Origin: Martelella mediterranea
GTDB taxonomy: Bacteria; Pseudomonadota; Alphaproteobacteria; Rhizobiales; Rhizobiaceae
DNA: 64,000 bases
Direction: 5' to 3'
NCBI GenBank assembly: GCA_003001975.1
Contig: PVUG01000006.1
Span: forward strand, 62,001 to 126,000
Part shown: piece after piece, positions 9,163 through 17,762 of the stretch
Layout of the letters: each line of letters opens with the position of its first letter
Position numbering within the stretch: the stretch's first letter is position 1
The notes under the pieces: model-generated
The model's database searches: none
Seen by the model: the letters and a program-made list of their open reading frames with translations, nothing else
What the model was told of the DNA's origin: nothing
Translations under genes and position numbers: made by a program

Positions 9163-10029
9163 ATGCATGTCTTCGTAACAGGGGCCACCGGCTGGGTCGG
9201 ATCGGTCGTTACCGATGAACTTCTGAACGCCGGTCACCGGGTCACCGGGCTTGCGCGGACGGACGCCAAGGCCACCGAACTTGCGGCAAAAGGGGCAAAT
9301 GTCGTTTCAGGCACGCTCGACGATCTCGATGTGTTGCGCGCTGCCGCATCGCAGGCCGATGCCGTCATCCACACCGCGTTCAATCACGATTTTTCGAAAT
9401 TCGCCGAAAATGCCGAACAGGACCGGCGCGCAATCGAGGCGTTTGGTGCAGCACTGGAAGGTTCGGATCGGCCCATGCTGGTCACGGCCGGTCTGGCGGG
9501 CCTGCCCCGTGGCGCCACCGAAGCAGACGTTCTGCATGATGCCGGTCCGCGAAAATCGGAAACTGCCGCGCGCACTCTGGCGGAACGCGGCGTGCGTGCC
9601 GCGACGGTGCGCCTTGCGCCATCGGTGCATGGCAATGGTGACCATGGTTTCGTGCCGCTGGTGATACGTCGTGCGCGGGAAACGGGCGTGTCCGCCTATA
9701 TCGGCGAAGGCGAAAATTGCTGGTCCGGCGTCCACCGGCTGGACGCGGCGAAAGTCTACCGGCTTGCGCTTGAGCAGGGTGTAACCGAACCGGTCTATCA
9801 TGCTGTTGCCGACGAAGTCGTTCCCTTCCGGGAGATCGCCGCCGTGATCGGCCGGCGTCTCGGCCTGCCGGTCGAAACGCGGGACCGCGACCATTTCGGC
9901 TGGTTTGCAATGATGGCGGGCGCCGATATGTCGGTGTCCAGCGCGCGCACCCGTTCTGTTCTCGGGTGGGAGCCAGAGGGGCCGGATTTGCTTTCCGATA
10001 TCGACCGGGCGGTCTACTACGCAGAATAA
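9163..10029 (+). CDS. NAD-dependent epimerase/SDR-type oxidoreductase
   Basis: 288-residue extended/atypical SDR protein. The N-terminal Rossmann motif is VTGATGWVG (TGxxGxxG type), followed by a second strand with LARTDAKA that contacts NADP. Later landmarks are DAVIHTAFNH and VRLAPSVHGNGDHGF, as in many NAD-dependent epimerase/dehydratase paralogs annotated only as SDR family oxidoreductases. The ATG at 9163 is chosen because CAGGAGAA lies six bases upstream. It sits 78 bases after the O-methyltransferase on the same strand, and a joint transcript is possible. Substrate unknown. Confidence 0.85.
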   Translation: MHVFVTGATGWVGSVVTDELLNAGHRVTGLARTDAKATELAAKGANVVSGTLDDLDVLRAAASQADAVIHTAFNHDFSKFAENAEQDRRAIEAFGAALEGSDRPMLVTAGLAGLPRGATEADVLHDAGPRKSETAARTLAERGVRAATVRLAPSVHGNGDHGFVPLVIRRARETGVSAYIGEGENCWSGVHRLDAAKVYRLALEQGVTEPVYHAVADEVVPFREIAAVIGRRLGLPVETRDRDHFGWFAMMAGADMSVSSARTRSVLGWEPEGPDLLSDIDRAVYYAE

Positions 10030-10080
10030 CGGCGCACAGACAGGCGAAATGTCCTGACGTCGCGACAATACAAGCAGATG

Positions 10081-10158
10081 GAGCGGAAACGTGTTTCCGC
10101 TCTGCAATCATCAGTCTTCCATTCCCGAAGTCATGTCAGGCGCGCGGAGTTTCCGCGC
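10081..10158. promoter_or_regulatory. Two palindromes before the MFS gene
   Basis: GAGCGGAAAC (10081-10090) and GTTTCCGCTC (10093-10102) form a perfect 10-base inverted repeat with a two-base centre. A second one, GCGCGGA (10142-10148) and TCCGCGC (10152-10158), lies further on. Neither is followed by a run of T, so a terminator is unlikely. The first resembles the GGAAAC/GTTTCC operators of LacI-type repressors in outline, but no such regulator is present in the window. Confidence 0.4.
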
Positions 10159-10207
10159 CCGCGCCACTTTGCGTGCCCGACATCCGGAAAACCCGGAAAG
10201 CATTATC

Positions 10208-11386
10208 ATGTCCGATGTTCAACGGCCTGATCCGGCCTTCCGCCGCGTCGTTATTCTCACGGCGGCGCTGTTTTTGTCCTATCTCACGGTCGCCATGTCC
10301 CTGCCGGCCGTTCCGGTCTATGTCGTGCAGGCGCGCGGTCTTGGAAACGCCTATGGCGGGCTGGCGGTCGGGATCGCTTTTCTGTCGACAATCCTGACGC
10401 GCGGCCGCGCCGGCGCCTGGTCCGACCGGATCGGCGGCAAGCTGACGATGCAGCGCGGTCTGCTCATCTATGCGGTGGCGGGGCTGGTCTGCCTTGTTTC
10501 AAACTGGTCCGGCCTGTCGGCGGCTGCGGGTTATGGTGTGCTTCTCGCCGGCCGGCTGCTGCTCGGGCTTGGGGAAAGCGTGGCGATGGTCGGCATGCTG
10601 GGCTGGGCAATCGGCCTGATGGGCCACGCCCGTTCCGGCCGCGTGATCGCCCTTGTCGGCATCGGCATGTATGGCGCTTTCGCCGCGGGCGGGCCGTTGG
10701 GCCTTTCGCTGATGGAGCGGTTCGGTTTTTCAGGGCTGATGCTTGCCTGCACGGCGCTGCCGCTGGCCGGGCTGGTCATGATCCACTGGCTTCCGGCGGT
10801 GGCGCCTCATCCCGGTCCGCGGGAATCTTTCTGGCGGATTATCGGGCGCATCTGGCGTCCGGGCACGGCTGTCTTCATGCAGGGTGTCGGCTTTGCCGCG
10901 CTGGGCGCGTTTTTCTCACTTTATTTCTTCAGCCGCGGCTGGCCGCATGCCGGTCTCGGCCTGACATGCTTTGGCATCGGCTTTGTCGTGGTCCGGCTGT
11001 TTTGCGGCCATCTGCCCGACCGGATCGGTGGCACGCGCGTTGCCGCTATCTCGCTGGTGGTCGAAGCCTGCGGGCAATATCTGCTCTGGCTGGCGCCCGG
11101 GCCCTATGCAGCGCTGGCAGGCGCTCTGTTGACCGGTTTCGGCTGCTCGATGGTGTTTCCCGCCATGGGAGCCGAGGTCATGAAACGGGTGCCGCCGCAA
11201 TTGCGCGGCACGGCCATCGGCGGATTTGCCGCCTTTCAGGACCTTGCCTATGGCGCCACCGCCCCCGTGGTCGGCGCGCTTGCCGACCGCACCGGTTACG
11301 CATCGGTGTTCCTTGTCGGCGGTCTTGCGGCGACGCTCGGACTGTGGATGGTCTTGTCTGCCCGCACCGGGGAGCAAGCCGTTTGA
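10208..11386 (+). CDS. MFS transporter (YhhS-like)
   Basis: 392-residue major facilitator protein with about twelve membrane segments. The loop between TM2 and TM3 carries an RGRAGAWSDRIGGK stretch, a version of the MFS GxxxDRxGR signature, and the mid-protein loop contains HPGPRES. Overall it resembles the YhhS/arabinose-exporter-like group of efflux proteins. The ATG at 10208 follows a GGAAAG site; the frame is open upstream but without a better start. Substrate unknown; small organic acids, sugars or drugs are all possible. It converges on the SDR at 11481-12212. Confidence 0.88.
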   Translation: MSDVQRPDPAFRRVVILTAALFLSYLTVAMSLPAVPVYVVQARGLGNAYGGLAVGIAFLSTILTRGRAGAWSDRIGGKLTMQRGLLIYAVAGLVCLVSNWSGLSAAAGYGVLLAGRLLLGLGESVAMVGMLGWAIGLMGHARSGRVIALVGIGMYGAFAAGGPLGLSLMERFGFSGLMLACTALPLAGLVMIHWLPAVAPHPGPRESFWRIIGRIWRPGTAVFMQGVGFAALGAFFSLYFFSRGWPHAGLGLTCFGIGFVVVRLFCGHLPDRIGGTRVAAISLVVEACGQYLLWLAPGPYAALAGALLTGFGCSMVFPAMGAEVMKRVPPQLRGTAIGGFAAFQDLAYGATAPVVGALADRTGYASVFLVGGLAATLGLWMVLSARTGEQAV

Positions 11387-11480
11387 CGCTGTGCATGCCC
11401 CGGCTCCCCCGATCGGTCTGATCCGGTCCGGGCCGGTCGGGTGCTGGCTGTTTTTGTCATGAAGGGACTGGCGGGGTCTG

Positions 11481-12212
11481 TCACCACGGTATTTCGCCAG
11501 CGGCATCAACGAACCGGCCGGAAAACGCGTCCTGGCTGCCAAGCAATGCGCAGCGTACCGGCATTTTCGCTGCTTGTGCGGGCAATGTCGTGCCTGTCTG
11601 ACCGCTCAGATCTGTCTTGACAAAACCGGGGCAGACCGAATTCACGACAATGCTGCTGTCGCGCAATTCTTCCGCAAGCTCGACCGTCAGCATGTTCACT
11701 GCGGCCTTGGAGGCGTTGTAACCGATGTTTTGCGCGGAATAGTAGGGTGATGACGGGTCGCCGTTGCAGGCAAGCGAGCCCAGAGTGCTGGAAAGGTTCA
11801 CGATCCGGCCGGCTTCGGATTTGTGCAGCAGCGGCAACAGGGCCTGCGTTACAGCAAGCGTGCCGATGAAATTCGTTTCCATCGTCGTTCGAACGGCGTC
11901 CAGTGATGCGCCGCCCGGTATGCCGTCGCGGAAGTCCCAGATGCCGACATTGTTGACCAGGATATCGAGGCGGCCGTACTCCGCTTCGATCCGCGCGGCG
12001 GCGGTATGGATGCTGTTTTCGTCCAATGTGTCGAGCGACAGATAGGAAACATCGAGGCCATCGACCGTTAGTATCGATGCCGCGTTTTGGCCGCGGCCGG
12101 GATCGCGCGCCCCGAGAAGCACTTTCGCTCCGGTTTCGGCAAGTTGCCGAGCGATTTCAAATCCAATGCCTTTGTTCGCGCCGGTGACGAGCGCGATACG
12201 GTTGTTCGTCAT
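11481..12212 (-). CDS. SDR family NAD(P) oxidoreductase
   Basis: 243-residue classical short-chain dehydrogenase. It has the cofactor motif TGANKGIG near residue 12, NNVG (a variant of NNAG) near residue 87, the active-site serine in VNLSSTLGS and the catalytic YNASK. The inserted CNGDPSSPYYSAQN before the tyrosine recalls the plant and bacterial carbonyl/menthone reductase-like SDRs. Divergent from a TetR gene over only 48 bases that contain a palindrome, so it is the likely regulatory target of that repressor. Carbonyl substrate unknown. Confidence 0.9.
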   Translation of the reverse strand: MTNNRIALVTGANKGIGFEIARQLAETGAKVLLGARDPGRGQNAASILTVDGLDVSYLSLDTLDENSIHTAAARIEAEYGRLDILVNNVGIWDFRDGIPGGASLDAVRTTMETNFIGTLAVTQALLPLLHKSEAGRIVNLSSTLGSLACNGDPSSPYYSAQNIGYNASKAAVNMLTVELAEELRDSSIVVNSVCPGFVKTDLSGQTGTTLPAQAAKMPVRCALLGSQDAFSGRFVDAAGEIPW

Positions 12213-12247
12213 GAGAAATCCTTGTTGGGCTTGGCTTTAAGGGTGTT

Positions 12248-12262
12248 ATTCAATATATGAAT
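12248..12262. promoter_or_regulatory. Candidate TetR operator
   Basis: ATTCA-ATATA-TGAAT is a perfect palindrome lying between the divergent SDR and TetR genes and touching the annotated TetR start codon. A regulator bound here would block transcription of both genes. The overlap with the ATG at 12261 also raises the possibility that translation of the regulator really begins at a later codon. Confidence 0.5.
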
Positions 12263-12938
12263 GATAATTCAGCTTTGGAATTCGCTTTTGACCACCGTGC
12301 CGCCACAACACCTCAGCGCCCGTAAATCACCGCGTCAGGCGCGTGCGCTCGCGACTGTAGAGGCGATATTCGAGGCAACGATTCAGGTTTTGCTGAGCGA
12401 GGGGCCAACGCGGCTGACGACCACGCGCGTTGCGGCGCGGGCGGGCGTGTCGGTGGGTACGATGTATCAATATTATCCGCACAAGGAAGCGCTGCTTTAT
12501 GCGGTCACCGGCCGTTATCTGGATGCGATTGCCGAAGCTGTCGAAAAAGCCTGCCGCGCCAGTCATGGTGCGCCGCTCACTGAAATGAGCGATGTTCTGG
12601 TGAAGGCGTACTGGGATGCGAAAACCCTGAAACGCAATGCAACGCGGGCGCTTTATCTCGTCGCCATGGAGGTGGATACGGCCGCTCTGACCGAGGGCTG
12701 CATCCAGCGTATCGAAGCGGCGACAGCCGCGATGTTCGCCAGCGCTCCCGATGCGGAATTCGACGATCTCGTACTGGTAAACCATTCGCTTCTCAACATG
12801 CTTTTCGGAACAGTCCGAAGCCTGTTTACGCGCGAGATTTCACCGGCAATAGCAAACCGTCTCGGTGATGAACTGGCGTTGATGTGCCGGGCGTATCTCG
12901 AAGCCGCAAAACGTCCCGCAGGCGCTCCTGGTCGGTGA
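12261..12938 (+). CDS. TetR family transcriptional regulator
   Basis: 225-residue TetR repressor. The helix-turn-helix region is TRLTTTRVAARAGVSVGTMYQYYPHKEALL (quoted in part: VAARAGVSVGTMYQYY), around residues 48-80, followed by a C-terminal ligand-binding domain of the AcrR C-terminal type. The ATG at 12261 gives an extra 20 or so N-terminal residues and has no clear ribosome site; a GTG at 12297 (starting PPQHLSARKSP) is an alternative. It most likely represses itself and the divergent SDR. Ligand unknown. Confidence 0.85.
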   Translation: MIIQLWNSLLTTVPPQHLSARKSPRQARALATVEAIFEATIQVLLSEGPTRLTTTRVAARAGVSVGTMYQYYPHKEALLYAVTGRYLDAIAEAVEKACRASHGAPLTEMSDVLVKAYWDAKTLKRNATRALYLVAMEVDTAALTEGCIQRIEAATAAMFASAPDAEFDDLVLVNHSLLNMLFGTVRSLFTREISPAIANRLGDELALMCRAYLEAAKRPAGAPGR

Positions 12939-13035
12939 TCTTCACCTAATTGTGCCGGAAATTGGCGTGCCCGCGATGGCTGTGCATGTCCTTTAAAACA
13001 CGCCGCCGCCGGCCGGGGCCGGCGGCGGCAAGGGC

Positions 13036-13781
13036 TCACCAGCCCTGTTCGGTGGGCATGATGAACATTTCCGACATGTCCATGCGCTCGGGCGCTTTCA
13101 GGGCGAACAGGATGGAACTGGCGATGTCTTCACCTTCCAGATAGGTCATGCTGGCGGCGAGATCGTCCATCTGTTTGCGGTATCCTTGATCGCTGATCTG
13201 CTCGTAAAGCTCGGACTTGACCGCGCCGGGCTGAATGCTGGTGACGCGGATGTTGTGCTTGGGCGCAAGCTCCATGCGCATGCCATCCGACAGGGCCGCA
13301 ACCGCCGCCTTGGTTGCGCAATAGACAGACAGGCCGGCAAACACCTTGCGCCCAGCAATCGAGGACAGGTTGAACACATGGCCCGATTTCTGCGCGATCA
13401 TCTGCGGTAGCACAGCCGCCGAGACATTGAGCACCCGGTGATGTTCACATCGACCATGCGCTGCCATTCGTCTGTCTTGAAACTGTCGATGTCCGACAAG
13501 GGCATCAGTCCGGCATTGTTGACCAGCACGTCGATCCGCCCATGGGCCGTGATCAGCGTGTCGGCTGCCTTTTTGCACGAGGCCATGTCTGTCACATCGG
13601 TTTCAAGCGCGATGGCACTGCCGCCGTTTCCTTCGATTTCCGTGGCGAGCGCATCGAGCCTATCGCGCCGGCGTGCAGCGAGCCCGACAATGACGCCTTC
13701 CGCTGCCAGCTTGCGTGCGGTTGCCGCGCCGATGCCGCTGGAAGCGCCGGTAACGAGGGCGACCTTGTTTCTGATATCCAT
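13036..13781 (-). pseudogene. SDR oxidoreductase with one-base frameshift
   Basis: Two overlapping frames together make a normal-length classical SDR of about 248 residues. The first (from 13781) carries TGASSGIG, LAARRRDRLDAL, NNAG and stays in frame to VDVNITG; the second continues with VLNVSAAVLPQMI, the serine in NLSSIAG and the catalytic YCATK, to the stop at 13036. The break is at 13434-13436, where the coding strand reads ACCGGGTGC; one extra G would restore ITG-VLNVS. It may be a recent inactivation or a base-calling error in a G run. The start has a GGAGA site. An AraC regulator lies upstream on the same strand. Confidence 0.85.
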
Positions 13782-13897
13782 TTCTTTTCTCCGTCTTTGC
13801 CCCTGGCGGGGTGTAAGTGACGAGAAAAGCAGTAACTATTTTGGCCACGCCGCGCGTTTGCGCCCTTGCGGCAACTGTCGTGATTTTGCGGGAAATC

Positions 13898-14815
13898 TTA
13901 ACTGGCGCGATATGCCGTCGGGCTCAGGCCGGTATGTCTGCGAAAGACCTGGGCGAAATGGCCGGGGCTGTCATAACCGACAGCCATGGATATCTCGATG
14001 ATTGGCTGTTCCGTTTCGCGAAGCAGCGTTTTGGCCCGCTCCATCCGGTGCGCCATGAACCAGCGCGAAGGGGGCTGGCCGGTGGTGTTGCGAAACGCAC
14101 GGCTGAAATGGAACCGGCTCATTGCGCAGATTTCTGCCAGAGTATCGAGGTCGAAGGTTTCCGCAAGATGCACATCCATGTAGGCCAGCACACGGCGCAA
14201 CAGCCAGGCGGGTAGCCTGGCCTCGGGCAGCGGCCGTGCCGTTTCCCGGTCGGAAAATTGGCGCAGCAGATGGACGCAAAGCCCCTTTGCCAGACCTTGC
14301 ACGAAACAGGCATTGCCGTCCGGGTTGCCGCGCAGTTCGTCGGCCAGCGCTGCAAGAATGGCGGCGACAAGCGGATCGTCTCCCGCCGAGATATCCCGCA
14401 GCCGCGTTGCCGAAAATTTCAGCCCGAGCGAGGCGGCGGCAGCCTCCATCAGCGCGTGGCCCGGATAAAGCTGAAACACTTCAAACGGCCGGTCATCCGC
14501 CGTGTGCCAGCGCATATGATAGGGCTCATCGGCATGGGTCAGATAAAAGGCGCCCTCCCGCACTTGGGAGCCGCGCCAGTCGCCATCCATCTCGCGTTCC
14601 TCAACGAAGGCCTCGCCAGACAGGATGAAAACCACAAGCGGTTCGGCGACCGCGGGGACCAGAATGTCGTCCTCCTGTGCGGGGCGGGAAAAGATCTGGG
14701 CATCAAGACCGTTCCAGGCTTCGCCGTTTCCCTGCACGATCTTTCTGCCGGGAAGGTAGTTTTCCAGTCCGGTTCCGGAGCTGCGAACCGGGTTTACGCG
14801 GCCCGCCTCTGTCAT
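13898..14815 (-). CDS. AraC family transcriptional regulator
   Basis: 305-residue regulator with an N-terminal cupin sensor domain (residues about 35-135, AraC_6/AraC_N-like) and a C-terminal pair of helix-turn-helix motifs. The first is LAEICAMSRFHFSRAFRNTTG and is given in part as MSRFHFSRAF; the second contains IISIAVGY-type residues (IIEISMAVGYDSPGHFAQVFRR, in part MAVGYDSPGHF). It precedes the frameshifted SDR by 117 bases on the same strand, so that gene may have been its target. Inducer unknown. No good ribosome site is seen at the ATG at 14815. Confidence 0.88.
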   Translation of the reverse strand: MTEAGRVNPVRSSGTGLENYLPGRKIVQGNGEAWNGLDAQIFSRPAQEDDILVPAVAEPLVVFILSGEAFVEEREMDGDWRGSQVREGAFYLTHADEPYHMRWHTADDRPFEVFQLYPGHALMEAAAASLGLKFSATRLRDISAGDDPLVAAILAALADELRGNPDGNACFVQGLAKGLCVHLLRQFSDRETARPLPEARLPAWLLRRVLAYMDVHLAETFDLDTLAEICAMSRFHFSRAFRNTTGQPPSRWFMAHRMERAKTLLRETEQPIIEISMAVGYDSPGHFAQVFRRHTGLSPTAYRAS

Positions 14816-14990
14816 GCCGGCATGTCCGCAGCCTGCGGATATATCGATCGGGAAGCAGGCAAAGTCCTGGTTTGAGTCATGGCGGTTGATCGCTTTCGTC
14901 AGGGGAGTGGCATTTTTCTAGCACTCCGGGACCGTGGAAAGAAAGCGATGGTTTGCGATGTATCGCAGACGCGGCACAGCCAGAACGGCC

Positions 14991-16139
14991 TCACGGTGTA
15001 GGCGATGGGGCGAGCGAAACCGACATGATGCGGTTGTTGTTGCCGCCGCGCGTGTTGGTCAGGAACCACAGATTGCCGTCACTGCCGGGGAGCACATCGC
15101 GGATGCGGGCGTATTCGCCGGTGTAATAATCGGTCGCCTCCGGCGTGCCGTCGGCGGCGATGTTGACCGTCCACAACCGCTGGCCGGTCAGGCCGGCGAT
15201 AAAGAAGGTGCCGTCGATATAGGTCAGTCCGCTCGGGCCCATCTGGTCTGTCGGCCATTGGAGGACGGGATCGATATAGTCCGGGTTGCCGCCCTGTCCC
15301 TCGACAACGGGCCAGCCATAATTTCCGCCTGGCACGATGCGGTTGAACTCGTCCCAGGTATTGTTACCGAATTCGGTTGCCCACATCTGTCCCGTCTCAT
15401 CCCATGTAATCCCCTGCGGATTGCGGTGGCCGAAGGAATAGACATAGGAGCCGTCGAAGGGATTGTCGTCGGGAATATCGCCCTCCGGCATCATGCGCAG
15501 GATCTTGCCGGCAAGCGATTGCAGGTCCTGCGACAGTTCGGGATTGCGGGTTTCGCCGACCGTGGCGTAGAGCATGCCGTCCGGGCCGAAGGCGATCCGG
15601 CCGCCGTTGTGGGCCCGCCCGCCGGGCAGCCCGTCGAGGATGATTTCGGCATCGCCGAGCATTCCCTCCGCATAGGGCATTCGCACGATGCGATTGCCCG
15701 CGCTTGTGCTGTGATAGGCGTAAAGCCAGACGTTTCCGCCCTCTGTTCTCGTGGCAAGCCCCAGCATGCCGCCGTCACCCCGGGCGACGACATCTGGCAC
15801 GGTGCCGGCGGATTGCGGGGTGTCTCCCGGCCGGAAGCGGAGGATCTCGGCGGAACCGCGCTGGCTGACAAGCCCATCCTGCCCGATGGTGACCGCCGAC
15901 CACGGAATGCGCAGTCCCGAGACGATCTCGACGGGCGTGCCATCCGGTATCAGCGCCCTTGCCGGGGCGGTGGACTGGGCATGGACGGCGGAGGAAAAGG
16001 CAGCGGCGAGGGAACCGATGGCGGTGATGGCAATGGCGGTTGTCACCCCGCGCGTGAGCCCGGTTGCCCGGTGCGTCGTGCGCGGGCTTCCTTCCGGGGC
16101 GTTCGGGGCGGCATATCCTGCAAAAATCCGGCGTTTCAT
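14991..16139 (-). CDS. PQQ-dependent sugar dehydrogenase (soluble, Asd/GDH-B type)
   Basis: 382-residue periplasmic six-bladed beta-propeller quinoprotein of the GSDH family (soluble glucose dehydrogenase, E. coli YliI/Asd). A signal-like segment (TTAIAITAIGSLAAAFSSAVHAQS, in part) ends near residue 55. Family landmarks include RGDGGMLGLA, GGRAHNGGRIAFGPDGMLY with the histidine expected to be catalytic, and YSFGHRNPQGI. The ATG at 16139 has GGAGATACGACC upstream. It would oxidise aldose sugars in the periplasm and pass electrons to the respiratory chain. No pqq biosynthesis genes are in the window. It follows the HxlR gene by 121 bases on the same strand. Confidence 0.9.
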   Translation of the reverse strand: MKRRIFAGYAAPNAPEGSPRTTHRATGLTRGVTTAIAITAIGSLAAAFSSAVHAQSTAPARALIPDGTPVEIVSGLRIPWSAVTIGQDGLVSQRGSAEILRFRPGDTPQSAGTVPDVVARGDGGMLGLATRTEGGNVWLYAYHSTSAGNRIVRMPYAEGMLGDAEIILDGLPGGRAHNGGRIAFGPDGMLYATVGETRNPELSQDLQSLAGKILRMMPEGDIPDDNPFDGSYVYSFGHRNPQGITWDETGQMWATEFGNNTWDEFNRIVPGGNYGWPVVEGQGGNPDYIDPVLQWPTDQMGPSGLTYIDGTFFIAGLTGQRLWTVNIAADGTPEATDYYTGEYARIRDVLPGSDGNLWFLTNTRGGNNNRIMSVSLAPSPTP

Positions 16140-16260
16140 GGTCGTATCTCCACTCTGGCGTTGAGCGGATACGACTACGGCAGCTTTGTCTTAAGGGTGT
16201 GCCGCAGTGATGTCAGTCTGTCCCGGATGTGTGGCACGGCGCGAAATCCGCAAGACGGAT

Positions 16261-16677
16261 TTACCGCTCGCGCGCCGCAAAGGCCGAACGGGCGGCCTGA
16301 ACCTCGTCATAATGCTTTTCCGCCCAGATCCAGACACCGCAGAATGCCTTGCTGAGACTGTCGCCCATCGGCGTCAGCGTATAGTCGACATGCGGCGGTA
16401 TGACGGGGTGGACGGTCCGCAGCACCAGCCCGTCTTCCTCCAGGCGGCGAACCGTCTGCGTCAGCATCTTCTGGCTGATCCCGCCGACGATTTTCCGCAG
16501 CTGCGTATAGCGCAGCGTTCCGTGTTCGTGCAGCGCTTCGATGATCAGCATCGTCCACTTGTCGGCGACCTTGCAGATGATCTCCTCGACCAGTGCCTCG
16601 ATTGCCGGATCGACGTCTTCGGGGATCGGGTCCCGGCGTTTTACCTCGATCTCGGGATCGGCCGCGGCGCGCTGCAT
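16261..16677 (-). CDS. HxlR family transcriptional regulator
   Basis: 138-residue winged-helix protein with the HxlR core: KVADKWTMLIIEAL, RYTQLRKIVGGISQKMLTQTVRRLEEDG (in part ISQKMLTQTVRRLE) and the wing PPHVDYTLTPMG. One cysteine precedes the KVADKW motif, in the position used for quinone or thiol sensing by YodB-type members, though that role is only inferred. An AAGGAGA site supports the ATG at 16677. It is divergent from an SDR 104 bases away, its likely target. Confidence 0.9.
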   Translation of the reverse strand: MQRAAADPEIEVKRRDPIPEDVDPAIEALVEEIICKVADKWTMLIIEALHEHGTLRYTQLRKIVGGISQKMLTQTVRRLEEDGLVLRTVHPVIPPHVDYTLTPMGDSLSKAFCGVWIWAEKHYDEVQAARSAFAARER

Positions 16678-16781
16678 CGGTCACTCTCCTTTTGGTGCGT
16701 ATAAGTCTTTCAGGTGCCTTCTTCCTTATGGGGAGTTTGGTTCGTAAATTGCGTTCAGGCAAGACGGAAAGGAATAAATTC

Positions 16782-17549
16782 ATGAAAATGGAAGGCAACA
16801 CCATTCTGATCACCGGCGGCGGCTCCGGCATCGGCCGGGCGCTGGCGCACCGGTTTCACGATCTCGGCAACACGGTGATTGTTGCCGGGCGCCGGATGCA
16901 GGCGCTGGAAGAGGCAATCGGCGAGCGCCCGCGCATGCATGCGATGACTGTCGATATCGAAAATCCGGACAGCATTGCCGATTTTGCCGCGCGGCTGCTG
17001 GAGGCCCATCCGCAGCTCAACGTGCTCGTGAACAATGCCGGTATCATGCGCTTTGAAACGCTCGACCGGTCCCGCGCGCTTGCGGATGCCGAGGCCATGG
17101 TCGACACAAACCTTCTCGGCTGCATTCGCCTGACCAATGCGCTGGTCGAGCACCTGTCCGTGTGCGATGACGCCGCGATTGTGAATGTCAGCTCGGGGTT
17201 GGCCTTCGTGCCGATCACGGCCGCGCCGACCTATTGCGCGACGAAGGCGGCGGTTCACAGCTACACCGTGGCAATGCGCGCCGCTCTTGAGGGGCAGGTC
17301 GAGGTCATCGAGCTGGTTCCGCCGCTGGTCCAGACGGAGCTGACGCCCGGTCAATCCACGCGGACCGGCCCGCAGCCGCTTGGCGATTTTATCGATGAGG
17401 TGATGACCCTGTTTCAGGGGCAGCCGACACCAGCGGAAATCATTGTCGAGCGCGCCCGGTTCCAGAGAAATGCCGAGGCCGAACACCGGTTTGCCGAAGC
17501 CGTGTCGACCCTGAACAAACGCGACCGGGAGGCGCGGAAAACGGCCTGA
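16782..17549 (+). CDS. SDR oxidoreductase (DltE-like)
   Basis: 255-residue short-chain dehydrogenase of the DltE-like group. The cofactor motif is TGGGSGIG near residue 11, followed by VAGRR, NNAG, the serine in VNVSSGLAF and catalytic YCATK. The C-terminal part carries ELVPPLVQTEL, seen also in the paralog at 27387-28142. The ATG at 16782 has GGAAAGGA upstream; earlier in-frame starts would run through the divergent HxlR gene. Probably repressed by the adjacent HxlR regulator. Substrate unknown, perhaps a reactive carbonyl or quinone. Confidence 0.9.
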   Translation: MKMEGNTILITGGGSGIGRALAHRFHDLGNTVIVAGRRMQALEEAIGERPRMHAMTVDIENPDSIADFAARLLEAHPQLNVLVNNAGIMRFETLDRSRALADAEAMVDTNLLGCIRLTNALVEHLSVCDDAAIVNVSSGLAFVPITAAPTYCATKAAVHSYTVAMRAALEGQVEVIELVPPLVQTELTPGQSTRTGPQPLGDFIDEVMTLFQGQPTPAEIIVERARFQRNAEAEHRFAEAVSTLNKRDREARKTA

Positions 17550-17762
17550 CTGGGCCTGTGTCCCGAAGGGGTGATCGGCTATCGGACAGCTGTTCCTTTT
17601 CACGCGAGCGATTTCGGAGCGGGGGTACACGGGATTGTGACCCTTACGGCGCCAGAAACCGCTCAGGGCACATGGCATAAACGGTATGATATCGCAAAAT
17701 CAAAGCGTTGCTGTGGCCGGGGGCAGTTCACCCCTGGCCGAAGCGCCGGGAGAGCTGAGGGA

